Of a stretch of 64,000 bases of DNA, positions 18,541 to 27,169 are shown one piece after another (positions within the stretch are counted from its first letter, which is position 1; every line of letters starts with the position of its first letter). The position numbers and the translations under genes were made by a program. Under the pieces are notes generated by a model. That model did not search any database. It was given only the letters and a program-made list of their open reading frames with translations, and was not told where the DNA came from. Origin of the DNA: Luteitalea pratensis (GTDB lineage Bacteria; Acidobacteriota; Vicinamibacteria; Vicinamibacterales; Vicinamibacteraceae). Location: the NCBI RefSeq assembly GCF_001618865.1, contig NZ_CP015136.1:4065001-4129000 (forward strand). The letters run 5' to 3'.

Positions 18541-18598
18541 AACGGGAACCGCGAACATGTACAGGCCAGTGCGCGGGAGGTTTAGGCGCGCGGCGTAG
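18541..18598. repeat. Imperfect direct repeat, left copy
   Basis: About 58 bp (GGAACCGCG, ACATGTACAGGCC, GCGCGC...GTAG) recur at 19059-19119. The two copies bracket the single membrane-protein gene 18620-19045, which looks like an inserted cassette. Confidence 0.55.
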
Positions 18599-18619
18599 CA
18601 GTCCGTGGTGAAAGTGGCC

Positions 18620-19045
18620 TTAGCCGTCCCCCGGCCTTGGGCTGCTGTGCTTCGCTTTTGGCTTGGGGCGGTGGCCTAAAACCGCAAAGGCTAAAAAGCA
18701 CCCGGTGGCTAGAGCCACCGCGGCCCCGACGCGCAGGAGCGCGGTTCCCTGCATCGTCTCCCATTCAAGGACCGCGCGCGCGCGACCAGGCCCGAGGAGC
18801 GTCGCCGTAAGTGCTTGCATACACATCAGGGCGCCCAACGCGCACAGCGTCTTTGGCGCACGCGAGGCCGGGGCATACAGAATCACCACCAGTCCCATAG
18901 CAAGGCGAACAACACCGGCTGCATAAAGTCCAACAGGCGTCGCGAAGTAGAGCCGTCGAACCGTCGTCCCGCTATCGGGAGAAATGAGGCCCACTACGCC
19001 GACCGTGATGGTGAAGACGGCGACGAGCAACGCGGCAGATCTCAC
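18620..19045 (-). CDS. Small four-helix membrane protein
   Basis: A protein of about 141 residues with four predicted membrane segments (SAALLVAVFTITVGVVGLI, GLYAAGVVRLAMGLVVILY, LCALGALMCMQALTATLL, LLRVGAAVALATGCFLAFAVL) and a basic tail. The GTG at 19045 was chosen because GAGGGA lies six bases upstream; the ATG at 19078 would put codons inside the flanking repeat. Topology recalls DoxX-like proteins but no family signature is clear. Nothing equivalent appears in element C. Confidence 0.6.
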   Translation of the reverse strand: MRSAALLVAVFTITVGVVGLISPDSGTTVRRLYFATPVGLYAAGVVRLAMGLVVILYAPASRAPKTLCALGALMCMQALTATLLGPGRARAVLEWETMQGTALLRVGAAVALATGCFLAFAVLGHRPKPKAKHSSPRPGDG

Positions 19046-19058
19046 GTTTTCTCCCTCG

Positions 19059-19119
19059 ACGGGGAACCGCGCGGACATGTACAGGCCCGTTCGCGGGCAG
19101 TTCCGGCGCGCCGCTTAGC
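19059..19119. repeat. Imperfect direct repeat, right copy
   Basis: The partner of 18541-18598, about 80% alike by eye. It also overlaps the alternative ATG start of the membrane-protein gene. Confidence 0.55.
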
Positions 19120-19129
19120 CCGCCCACGG

Positions 19130-19158
19130 CGCGACAATCCGAGCCGGGGTGGACCCTG
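19130..19158. repeat. Left-end motif, copy in element B
   Basis: The copy of the shared motif (see 17268-17296). From here to about 20200 the sequence closely follows element C from 25320 to 26430. Confidence 0.65.
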
Positions 19159-19206
19159 TACGAGGGCGCTTCGGCTCGATGTGCGCGTCTTCCGCACGTC
19201 CTGTGA

Positions 19207-19854
19207 TCAGCGACGGCGGCGCCGTAGGGCGACCGCGCCAGCGACAAAGAGGAGCAGGGTGGTCGGCTCAGGCACAACATCGACCTCCCTGACGCTGGCG
19301 GATGCTTCGGTGAAGACGCCATTGATGTTGGTCAGTCCGACGCGCATGGCTAGCGCGCCGCCGAGGACACCGGCCGCCGACGTCGGGATGGCATAGCCAG
19401 GCGTGCCGAACCACCACAGGGCGCCCTCGATCGGTGGCTGGAACGTGCCGAACATCGTGGTCGACGTGACCGTGAAGAACCGGAACTGGACGCCAGCGCC
19501 GACCATGCCGATCCCGCAGTTCCCGCCCTGCGTGTTCATCTCGAGCGCGCCGCTGCGGAGGGTGAAGGCATCGTCGCCGATGGTGCTCGTGCCCAAGGGG
19601 GCGAACGAGTAGACGCCCCCTGCGCCCCCGGCCTGCGGGTAGCTGCACCCGTTGATCGTGTCCGTGTTCAGGGCCAGGTCGACGCGCCACGGGTCGCCGA
19701 CCGCGAAGTGCGATCGGAAGTCGCCGCCGCCGATGTTGGGGTTCACGCTCAGCGAGGTCACGGTGCCGAGGAAGGTCCAGTCCACGATGGCCGCGGCAGA
19801 TGGCGAGGCGGTGCAGACGAGAGCGAGCGCAGTCGCGATGATGAACCGGAACAT
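19207..19854 (-). CDS. PEP-CTERM sorting-domain protein (element B)
   Basis: A 215-residue secreted protein with a signal peptide ending SAAA, a beta-rich body containing two cysteine segments (NGCSYPQAGGAGG, GGNCGIGMVGAG), and the C-terminal sorting signal VPEPTTLLLFVAGAVALRRR. It is a close paralogue of the gene at 25397-26044 in element C; both sit in the same orientation near the left end. It is expected to be handled by an exosortase encoded elsewhere. Confidence 0.88.
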   Translation of the reverse strand: MFRFIIATALALVCTASPSAAAIVDWTFLGTVTSLSVNPNIGGGDFRSHFAVGDPWRVDLALNTDTINGCSYPQAGGAGGVYSFAPLGTSTIGDDAFTLRSGALEMNTQGGNCGIGMVGAGVQFRFFTVTSTTMFGTFQPPIEGALWWFGTPGYAIPTSAAGVLGGALAMRVGLTNINGVFTEASASVREVDVVPEPTTLLLFVAGAVALRRRRR

Positions 19855-20057
19855 AGTGAGCAGCTTAGCGCCAACTTCACGCGGGGGCTAGGTCCGGGGC
19901 GACATCCGCGCGGTGACTGGCGAACGGTCCACACAAGCTTCGAGCGTTGGAAACCGACGCTAGGGGCCTAGCTCTCCCGGTCGGGTCGTGTGGTACCCGT
20001 TGCGCATCCACGGCCGTCAGACGCGGGCAGGTGCGGCCGTCAGGCACACGTCCGCCC

Positions 20058-20282
20058 ATGGTCAACCCGGCATCTCTCCAGGCAATCGCCCCGATCCGCG
20101 TGCCAGTGCCGGTACGCGGCCGTGCCTACGTTCACGAATTGAAGTTCGACGGCTTCCGTGGCGTGGTCTGCATCGCCAACGACGAGCCCGTGGTGTACAG
20201 CAAGCGCGGGTATCGGTTCACCCGGTTCGCCCAACTCGCGCGCGACGTCGCCGTGTCCCGTCGACGCTGGACGGCGGTCTGA
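20058..20282 (+). pseudogene. Truncated DNA-ligase adenylation domain (element B, copy 1)
   Basis: The first 65 or so residues match the intact copy at 26286 almost perfectly, including the nucleotidyl-lysine motif HELKFDGFRG. After RDVA the sequence departs and reaches a stop. Motifs III, IIIa, IV and V are missing, so it cannot be a working ligase. Confidence 0.85.
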
Positions 20283-20525
20283 CGCGTATCGCCGTCCACG
20301 TCGCACCGCAACTCGAATCCGAGCGGATGCGGCCACAACTCGCATCCATGAGGCGTATCGTTCCGCGTCATACCGTCATGGCCAACTGAAAGGTCACGGG
20401 GGATGGCTCTGTCCGCTCAGACACGGTTGCACGTTCTATATAGCCGATGGGCTGCACCGTTGAAGTGATGGCCTAAGGGAAGTGCCGCGCTTCCGAACTG
20501 GTCGCGCTTTCTTGGGGAGAAGCAG

Positions 20526-21173
20526 ATGAAGATGCTACCAACGTTGCTCGCATTTGCGCTAGTTTCGACCGTGGCCGTTATGCCGGCGCAGGCCGCAGTC
20601 ATCGCCGTTGGGCCTGGCGCGTTTGGACCGGGGGCGACGCTAACCACGTTCAACGGGCTGGCCGATGGATTGGAGGTCGACGGCCTCGTCGTGAATGGCA
20701 TCCTGTTCGACTACAGTCTCGGCGCAGGCAGTGTCGTCATCAATGGCGGCCCCGGTGTCACGAACAACATTGCGCCGCAAAACATTGTTTCGATTGGTGC
20801 GAATGCCGGCGTTCTGACCCTCACTTTGCCAGGACCGGTCAGCACGTTCGGGTACGGGTTCGCGCTCCTGAACACGATTCCGGTTCCGGCAGCGACAACG
20901 ATCCGGTTGTTCAGCGGCGCGACTGACGTCGGATCACTCTCGTACGCCGGGGCGCCTGACCCTGTCTTCACCGGTGGGTTCGCCGGTATTCAAAGCACAC
21001 TGCTCTTTAACCGCGTCGAACTGACCTTCAACGCCGTGGCGGCGCCCGCCTTTGCGCTGGACAACATCCGCACAAGTACGGCGGCGAACGTGCCGGAGCC
21101 TGGGACTATGCTGCTGCTGACTGCGAGTCTCGCGGTCCTCGGCGCCCGCGTCTTTCGGCGCAGCTGTTCCTAA
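20526..21173 (+). CDS. PEP-CTERM protein (second in element B)
   Basis: A 215-residue protein with a signal peptide (ending MPAQA), a beta-sandwich-like body rich in Gly/Thr and a C-terminal VPEPGTMLLLTASLAVLGARV-type sorting signal with a basic end. GGGGAGA lies ten bases before the ATG. It has no close relative in element C. Function unknown; extracellular attachment is inferred from the signal. Confidence 0.85.
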   Translation: MKMLPTLLAFALVSTVAVMPAQAAVIAVGPGAFGPGATLTTFNGLADGLEVDGLVVNGILFDYSLGAGSVVINGGPGVTNNIAPQNIVSIGANAGVLTLTLPGPVSTFGYGFALLNTIPVPAATTIRLFSGATDVGSLSYAGAPDPVFTGGFAGIQSTLLFNRVELTFNAVAAPAFALDNIRTSTAANVPEPGTMLLLTASLAVLGARVFRRSCS

Positions 21174-21534
21174 ATCGCCGTCATGGTGTGAGCCTCCTCG
21201 GGCTTCTCTGGTCGCACGCACCCTGCCTGCCGCTCATTCTCAGTGATCTCTGCCGACGGGAAGACGATCACCAATACCGTGTGGAACTTCGGGGCTGGCG
21301 GTCCCACGGCCAAGCCGGCAGTCTTCGTCTGGGTGAAGGAGTAGTACAGGCCAACGGCGTCTCACGCGGCCTCGTCGTCCTGCGTCGGCGTCGCCAGGGC
21401 CGGCGGGCCGCCTGCTAGTCGGCTTCGGATCTGCCGCACGCTGACGCCGGCCAGCGTGGCCCACAGGTCGAGGCCATCTGAGCACGCCCGTCAGACGGCG
21501 GCAGGCGACGGCGTCCGACAGGTGTCTAACGCCC
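21174..21534. other. Gap with mosaic element-derived sequence
   Basis: No gene is seen. The part from about 21360 to 21470 resembles 26878-26960 in element C (shared CACGCGGCCTCGTCGTC and TGCCGCACGCTGACGCCGG), so it is a fragment of the same element family joined out of order. Confidence 0.5.
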
Positions 21535-22157
21535 ATGGTCAACCCGGCATCCATTCAGCCAATCGCGCCCGTCCGGGTACCCGTCCCGCCTCGTGACCGG
21601 TCGTACATCCACGAGGTGAAGTTCGACGGCTTCCGTGGCGTCATCTACATCGGCCAGGGCGAGCCCGCCGTGTACAGCAAGCGCGGGTACCGGTTCGCCC
21701 GCTTCGCCCAGCTTGGACGGAACGTCACCGACGCACTCCGCGGTCGTGCAGCGATCCTCGACGGCGAGATCGTCTGTCTCGACGCGAACGGACGGCCAGA
21801 CTTTGCCGCGCTCATGACACGGCGAGGCACCCCCGTCTATGCCGCGTTCGATCTGCTGGCGCTGGACGGCCAGGATCTTCGGGCCCTCCCGCTGCTCGAT
21901 CGAGAGCGCCGGCTGCGGCGCCTCATTCGACAGGACGGGCCCGCTCTCCGATACGTGCCACATGTCCGCTGCGATGGCGTGGACTTTTCCGGGCGGCGTG
22001 TGCACTCGATCTCGAAGGCATCGTCAGCAAGCCGGCCGGCTCGCCGTACGTCCGCGAGCCGAGCCCGTGGCGGAAGACGCTGAATCCCGCCTACAGCCAG
22101 AAGACTGACGCGCGTTTCGAGCTGTTTCGGGAAGTGAAGCACCTAGATACTGCTTGA
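21535..22157 (+). pseudogene. Frameshifted DNA-ligase adenylation domain (element B, copy 2)
   Basis: The sequence aligns along its length with the intact copy at 26286: motif I HEVKFDGFRG, then AILDGEIVCLDANGRPDF and YAAFDLLALDGQD. Near 21990 one T is missing in GACTTTTCCGG, shifting the frame; the other frame continues with LEGIVSKPAGSPY and SPWRKTLNPAYSQ to a TGA at 22157. Its end (FREVKHLDTA) probably shows the original C-terminus, which is altered in the element C copy. Confidence 0.85.
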
Positions 22158-22350
22158 GCTTGACACGACACGGCACAAGCGATACTCAAGCTTCCGCTCA
22201 ACGTACGCCCAGCCCCCTCCCCGGGGAGCATCCGAGAGCACCTCGTCACCGACGTGCAGGCTCTGACACGCTTGAGGGCCGTGCCTTGCGCCGACGCACG
22301 TATCGCTGGTGATCGTTGCAGGACCACAGCCCTCATAAAGCGGGTGAGTC

Positions 22351-22929
22351 ATGCGACGTTACGTAGAAACCGCAGCAGGTATCGTGCTCATGGCGGCGGG
22401 GTTGTTGGCCACTGGACCCCTTCCCGCGCTGGCGCAAGGCGTCCTGAAGCCTGTACAGGCCGTGATCGTGAACGACACTGCGAACCCAGTGCCTGTGAGC
22501 GTCGTTGCCGCGCCGTCCCCAACGACAGTGGTCTGCACGGGCAAGCTCGGCGGAAGCGGTCTGGGAGGTCCGATCACCACGGGCATAGCCGCAATCAACA
22601 ACAGCGGTTTCGTGTGCTCCGGTGGCGCCACGAGCATCGACGTGTCACGCATTATCTACACACCTGATCTCGGCAATTTTGTTTCCGAACACATCATTGC
22701 GTTCCGCGCGACCGTCACCCACCGCAACGAAGAAAGTGGATTTGAACCGGGGGACATACTCGCTGTCCTTACCGATGGCGCTCCCGACGCGACGGTTGTA
22801 CGCCCATTTCGCTTTGATTCCATGGCCAGCGGCAGATTCGTGAACGTGGTCACCGGGAGTTCAGGGATACAGGGTTTTAACGCGGTCATCAGCGGCACAA
22901 TCCTGCTCATCGGGGCGCCGGCGCAATAG
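22351..22929 (+). CDS. Secreted hypothetical protein
   Basis: A 192-residue protein with a signal peptide (AAGIVLMAAGLLATGPLPA, ending LAQ). The mature part is beta-rich with two cysteines and no recognised domain and no PEP-CTERM tail. It lies alone between the second ligase relic and the decayed terminase. A cargo gene of element B, not found in C. Confidence 0.65.
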   Translation: MRRYVETAAGIVLMAAGLLATGPLPALAQGVLKPVQAVIVNDTANPVPVSVVAAPSPTTVVCTGKLGGSGLGGPITTGIAAINNSGFVCSGGATSIDVSRIIYTPDLGNFVSEHIIAFRATVTHRNEESGFEPGDILAVLTDGAPDATVVRPFRFDSMASGRFVNVVTGSSGIQGFNAVISGTILLIGAPAQ

Positions 22930-23013
22930 GGGCTCGGAGCCGGCGCGGACGGCGGGCCGGACATCCCGCCTCCAGCCACACGAGCACGCATCACCTGGAC
23001 CGTCTTGCCGCTG

Positions 23014-23130
23014 TTAGCGATAACGTTCGAGCGCCGACACGCGCGCGCCCAAGGCCGCGAGGGCGGCCACCTGACGGACGATCACGCACGCGGCCAGCAA
23101 CACCAGCAACATCGCGACGGCGAACCTCAT
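23014..23130 (-). CDS. Possible 38-residue membrane peptide
   Basis: ATG to TAA gives one membrane helix (MRFAVAMLLVLLAACVIV) and a short charged tail (ALERYR). The composition is that of a real single-pass or lipoprotein-like peptide; LLAAC could be a lipobox. No strong ribosome-binding site was seen. Confidence 0.4.
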   Translation of the reverse strand: MRFAVAMLLVLLAACVIVRQVAALAALGARVSALERYR

Positions 23131-23438
23131 CGGCGTTTCACCACTCGGCCAAATTGTGAGTTGCCCCGGTTGTGCACCGCCGGGGCCCGGCTCACCCGCC
23201 GACGGGGGGCGTCGACAGGGCGAGACGCATCTGGCGTGTCAGTGCGCGGGAGGGCGCCCTGGCTGGTACACGATTCGACGCGTCACACGAGCGAGAGTCA
23301 CCGCGAACAAGGCCCGAGTCGACACTGCCCTCGAAGGCCTGGCCGGATTGCCCGTAGCGAACTCTCGGCCGTGAGATCGCCATCGCGGTGAAGAGTGGGC
23401 ACGGCCCCGCGAAGGGACCGGCCCGAAGGTCCTAACAG
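23131..23438. other. Gap without a supported gene
   Basis: Only short overlapping frames without protein character are present. The last part corresponds to the terminase 3' flank of element C. Confidence 0.4.
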
Positions 23439-24840
23439 CTAGACCCAGTCCATTAACGCGTCCACCCGGACGAACGCGCACGTCGGCCCGGCTCGATGCT
23501 GCTCGAGCCCGCACGCAACCCCCGCGATTACATTGGCGCAATCGTCGTGGCCGCCGGGTGGGTGGTTGATGGTGTCGCGGCCGATGGCGCTAGTGCGACG
23601 TTCCAAGGCCGTAAGCTGGAGCGCCAACCGCTCGTCGCGAAGTAGTCGGACTCGCCCCGACGTCAAGATGGGCAGCAACCCCAAGTACAACTCGGAGCGG
23701 TTCTGCTCGGCGATGCGGTAGCGGATACCGCGACGGTCGAAGGGCTGGCGCGCCCACTCGCCGGCAAACCGGTCGCCGAACACCGTCGAGATGCGGTACT
23801 CGCGCAGATGCCGCACGAACCGGTCGACCGCCTCCTCGGGACTAAACGGTGGTCGAATCTCTACCAGCAAGTCAATGACATGCGTGCTGACGTCACGCAC
23901 CCGCTCGGTGTGCGCGATGGCGATTGTCATTGAATCCTGGCCAGAGCCGCCGGCCGGGTCAACGAAGGCGCGATAGGCGTGCCGGCTGTCGTACGGACGG
24001 ACGGTCACGTCGTCGGTGCACGCCTCGACGATCTCGCGCGAGACGTAGCCCTCGAGGTCGGACCGGAACTCGGCGCCGTATTCGCTGCGGGCCGAGGCCT
24101 CGTCCCGGTGCATCGCCATCGTGATCGTCCGTTCGCTCACGGTGGGATTGAAGACCCGCGTGGGAGCGCGCCAGACCTGAACCGGGGCGTCGTCCTTGCC
24201 GTAGTAGCGATCGAAAATCCGATACACCTCGCCACGCTTAGCATGGGGTGACGACAATAGAACGAGCATCGCATCGGGGACCGTAGACATCGCGGGCCTC
24301 AGCGCCGATAAAATCTCGTGATCCGGGTTCGCGGAATCGTCACTTCCGAGGAAGGCGAGTTCATCGACGCACGCGCCGATGCACGTAAATCCACGCACGG
24401 ATCTGAACGATCCTGTGTGGACCTCCAGCCGCACCCCCGTCGTGAAAAGAATGCTGTCCTTCGTCTCGCTCGCGATGGTGGCGGCGAGCACCGGAACGGC
24501 GCGCAGCAGTCCGCGCACGTAGCGCAGCAACACCCGCGCCTGGCGCCTGTCCGCCGCGATGCACATGAAGACCGGGTCCGTACCGGCCGGGAGGTGTTAC
24601 TGCTTGAAGACGCAGCGATCGATCGCAATCGCCGCCGTCGCGAACGTCTCTCCTGACCGCCGGCCCATCACGCCGAGCACTCTGGCGTCGGCGCCGTGGG
24701 CCAGGCTTGCCGCCCCGTGCACGACTGGTACAGTGCGAGCGAGTCCTCGTACGGGGGCGGTAGCCCGTGCACCGCCGCAACGAAGGTGTGCCAACTGCGG
24801 AAGGACTCGCCGCCGAGGTGCGGGCCGAGAAGCTCATCGG
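23439..24840 (-). pseudogene. Large terminase subunit, inactivated (element B)
   Basis: The sequence matches the intact terminase at 29735-31144 over nearly its whole length. Three lesions are visible against that copy: a one-base deletion just before the Walker A region (PTPE then out of frame), lysine-to-glutamate in Walker A (GRRSGET for GRRSGKT), and TAC to TAA after CVFKQ. The remaining 375-codon frame keeps the nuclease motifs FVDPAGGSGQDS and GDRFAGEWARQP. The 5' end stops at the deletion junction with integrase sequence. Confidence 0.92.
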
Positions 24841-25082
24841 CCCCGGCATCACCGACCTGCACTTCCACGACCTGAGGCGCGAGTTCGCGAGCCGACTGCT
24901 GGATGGCGGGACGCCGTTGACGGTGATCAGCGCCTACCTCGGCCACGCGTCCACGACGACGACGGCGCGGTACTTGGCGGCCGATTTCGCAGCTCGTGGC
25001 GACGGCATTGCCGGTCGTGGAACAGGCATGGTCCGCCGATCGGGTTCGCACATTGGGCCGATTCGGACCCAGCGAGCCATGA
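24841..25082 (+). pseudogene. Integrase 3' remnant of element B
   Basis: Encodes the catalytic end of a tyrosine recombinase: LHFHDLRREFASRLLDGG, YLGHASTTTTARYLAAD. After GCCGAT an indel shifts the frame; the continuation QLVATALPVVEQAWSADRVRTL matches the intact integrase end. The remnant is fused at about 24841 to the terminase 5' end. It is clearly more diverged from the integrase of C than the A remnant is. Confidence 0.88.
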
Positions 25083-25122
25083 AGGTCAAGAGCCGGAAGT
25101 GCTTGATTTTAAAGGGGTTGAT

Positions 25123-25168
25123 ATGGTGCCGAGGGGCGGAATTGAACCGCCGACACAACGATTTTCAG
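25123..25168. other. Attachment core att2 (B/C junction)
   Basis: The 46-bp tRNA-Phe 3'-half core again, with one change (ACACAACG for ACACTACG). The left flank differs from the other two cores, in keeping with the more diverged integrase remnant beside it. Confidence 0.9.
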
Positions 25169-25243
25169 ACTGTCAAATCGGGTATTCCGGAGCGAATTTG
25201 ACGCGATTTATTGAGCAATTCGCATGATCGAGTGGTACTGAGT

Positions 25244-25283
25244 AGTCCGAATGTACGGCGTTATTCGGACTGTTATTCGGACT
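25244..25283. repeat. Candidate arm-type integrase sites, left arm of C
   Basis: TATTCGGACT occurs at 25262 and 25274 (12-bp spacing) and an inverted AGTCCGAAT at 25244, about 75-115 bp inside att2. The same decamer is repeated in the right arm at 40894. Confidence 0.6.
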
Positions 25284-25319
25284 TTTTTTCTAGCGTCCAA
25301 CGCCTAGCCTGGCCCACAA

Positions 25320-25348
25320 GCGCGGCAATCCGAGCCGGGGTGGACGCT
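25320..25348. repeat. Left-end motif, copy in element C
   Basis: Third copy of the motif described at 17268-17296, just before the 3' end of the PEP-CTERM gene. Sequence identity with element B continues for about a kilobase. Confidence 0.65.
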
Positions 25349-25396
25349 ACACGAGGGCGCTCCGGCTCGAAGTGCGCGTCTCCGCACGTCCTGTGA

Positions 25397-26044
25397 TCAG
25401 CGACGGCGGCGCCGTAGGGCGACCGCGCCAGCGACAAAGAGGAGCAGGGTGGTCGGCTCAGGCACGGCGCGCACGGTGGCGGTCGCCTCGGTAAAGATCC
25501 CGCCGACGTTGGTCAGCCCGATCCGCATCGCCAAGCTGCCCCCCGTGACACCCGCCGCCGACGTCGGGATGTCATAACCTGGCGTGCCATACCACCACAA
25601 CGCACCTTCAATGGGCGTCGGGAACTGCGGGTCAAACACCGTCGTGGACGACACGCGGAAGAACCGGAAGACGACACCCGCGCCGATCTTGCCGATCCCG
25701 CAATTGCCGTCCTGTGTGTTCATTTCGAGTGGCCCGCCGAGGATCGCGAAACTGTCGTCGCCAATGGTACTGCTGCCAAAGTTCGCGAACGAGTAGACGC
25801 CTCCTGCCCCACCCGCCCGCGGATCGCTGCATCCGTTGCGCGTCTCCGTGTTCAGTGACAGGTCAACGCGCCACGGGTCGCCAAGGGCGAAGTGGGATCG
25901 AAAGTCACCCGCGCCGGTGCCGAAGTCCGGGCGGACGTCCATCACCGTGACGGTGCCTGTGAATGTCCAGTCAACGATGGCTGCAGCGGATGGCGAAGCG
26001 GTGCAGATGAGAGCGAGCGCAGTCGCGATAATGAGTCGGAACAT
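25397..26044 (-). CDS. PEP-CTERM sorting-domain protein (element C)
   Basis: A 215-residue paralogue of 19207-19854: the same signal peptide region (ATALALICTASPSAAA), the paired cysteine segments and the same tail VPEPTTLLLFVAGAVALRRR. The coding differences between the two copies are more numerous than in the flanking repeat, yet both frames stay open. This suggests the protein is kept functional. Confidence 0.88.
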   Translation of the reverse strand: MFRLIIATALALICTASPSAAAIVDWTFTGTVTVMDVRPDFGTGAGDFRSHFALGDPWRVDLSLNTETRNGCSDPRAGGAGGVYSFANFGSSTIGDDSFAILGGPLEMNTQDGNCGIGKIGAGVVFRFFRVSSTTVFDPQFPTPIEGALWWYGTPGYDIPTSAAGVTGGSLAMRIGLTNVGGIFTEATATVRAVPEPTTLLLFVAGAVALRRRRR

Positions 26045-26285
26045 AGTGCGCAGCTTAGCGCCAAATGGGCCGCACGGATCAGCTTAATCGGCACCGTGGC
26101 AATTTCACGCGGGGGCTAGGGTCCCGGGCGACATCCGCACGGTGACTGGCGAACGGTCCACACAACTTCGAGCGTTGGAAACCGCCGCTAGGGGCCTAGC
26201 GCTCCCGGTCGAGTCGTGTGGTACCCGTTGCGCATCCACGGCCGTCAGACGCGGGCAGGTGCGGCCGTCAGGCACACGTCCGCCC

Positions 26286-26927
26286 ATGGTCAACCCGGCA
26301 TCTCTCCAGGCAATCGCCCCGATCCGCGTGCCAGTGCCGGTACGCGGCCGTGCCTACGTTCACGAATTGAAGTTCGACGGCTTCCGTGGCGTGGTCTGCA
26401 TCGGCGACGACGAGCCCGTGGTGTACAGCAAGCGCGGCCACCCGTTCGCCCGCTTCGCGCAGCTCGGGCGCGAAGTCGCCGCCGCTCTCGCCGGCAGGAC
26501 GGCGATCCTGGATGGTGAAATCGTCTGCCTCGACGCGAATGGACGGCCAGACTTCGCCGCGCTCATGTCACGGCGTGGCACGCCGGTCTATGCGGCGTTC
26601 GACTTGATGGCGCTCGACGGCCAGGATCTGCGGGCACTCCCGCTTCTCGAGCGGAAGCGCCGGCTGCGGCGCCTAGTTCGACACGACGGACCCGCGCTGC
26701 GGTACGTGCCGCATGTGCGGTGCGATGGCGCGGACTTCTTCCGAGCGGCCTGCGCGCTCGACCTCGAGGGCATCGTCAGCAAGCCGGCCGACTCTCCGTA
26801 CGTCTGTGCGCCGAGCCCGTGGCGGAAGACGTTGAACCCGACGTACAGCCAGAAGTCTGAAGCGCGCTTCGAGTTGTTCACGCGGCCTCGTCGTCTTGCA
26901 GTCGGCGCCTCACCTGCCGCACGCTGA
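26286..26927 (+). CDS. DNA-ligase adenylation domain protein without OB fold
   Basis: A 213-residue protein matching the nucleotidyltransferase domain of ATP-dependent ligases of the LigD type. Motif I HELKFDGFRG (lysine near residue 30), AILDGEIVCLDANGRPDF, motif IIIa-like AAFDLMALDGQD, motif IV LEGIVSKPADSPY and motif V SPWRKTLNP are all present. The OB-fold domain that normally follows, with motif VI, is absent. The last 15 residues (TRPRRLAVGASPAAR) differ from the copy in element B and seem to come from a recombination joint. Whether it seals nicks alone is unknown. Confidence 0.8.
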   Translation: MVNPASLQAIAPIRVPVPVRGRAYVHELKFDGFRGVVCIGDDEPVVYSKRGHPFARFAQLGREVAAALAGRTAILDGEIVCLDANGRPDFAALMSRRGTPVYAAFDLMALDGQDLRALPLLERKRRLRRLVRHDGPALRYVPHVRCDGADFFRAACALDLEGIVSKPADSPYVCAPSPWRKTLNPTYSQKSEARFELFTRPRRLAVGASPAAR

Positions 26928-27169
26928 CGCCGGCCAGGTCGGCCCACAGCTCGATCCGGTGCTTGTCAGTGGGCAGCAAGGCCCACGTGAATTATCGGCT
27001 CCCATACCGACATCTCCGACGAGATGTCATTCGCCAAGACGACAACAGTTCGCCGCGCAGTAAATTGTGCCAACGCCTTTGCACTTCTGTCCCACTTTTG
27101 CAGTGGCATTGATTTCGCACTTCAGCCGTATGCCCCCGGTGTGCATCTTCGAGTGCTGGAGATGAAACT

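Larger units (their letters stand above)
18397..25168. mobile_element. Integrative element B (deleted derivative)
   Basis: About 6.8 kb between att1 and att2. The left arm and PEP-CTERM/ligase block match element C. Its terminase gene carries three inactivating changes and its 5' end is fused to the 3' third of an integrase gene, so the primase, regulators and most of the integrase are gone. It is immobile by itself, but its att sites may still be usable in trans. Confidence 0.85.

Noticed and set aside
22158-22187. Promoter-like TTGACA...TACTCA before the secreted-protein gene
   Set aside because: The -10 match is poor and it is about 160 bp from the start codon; not convincing.
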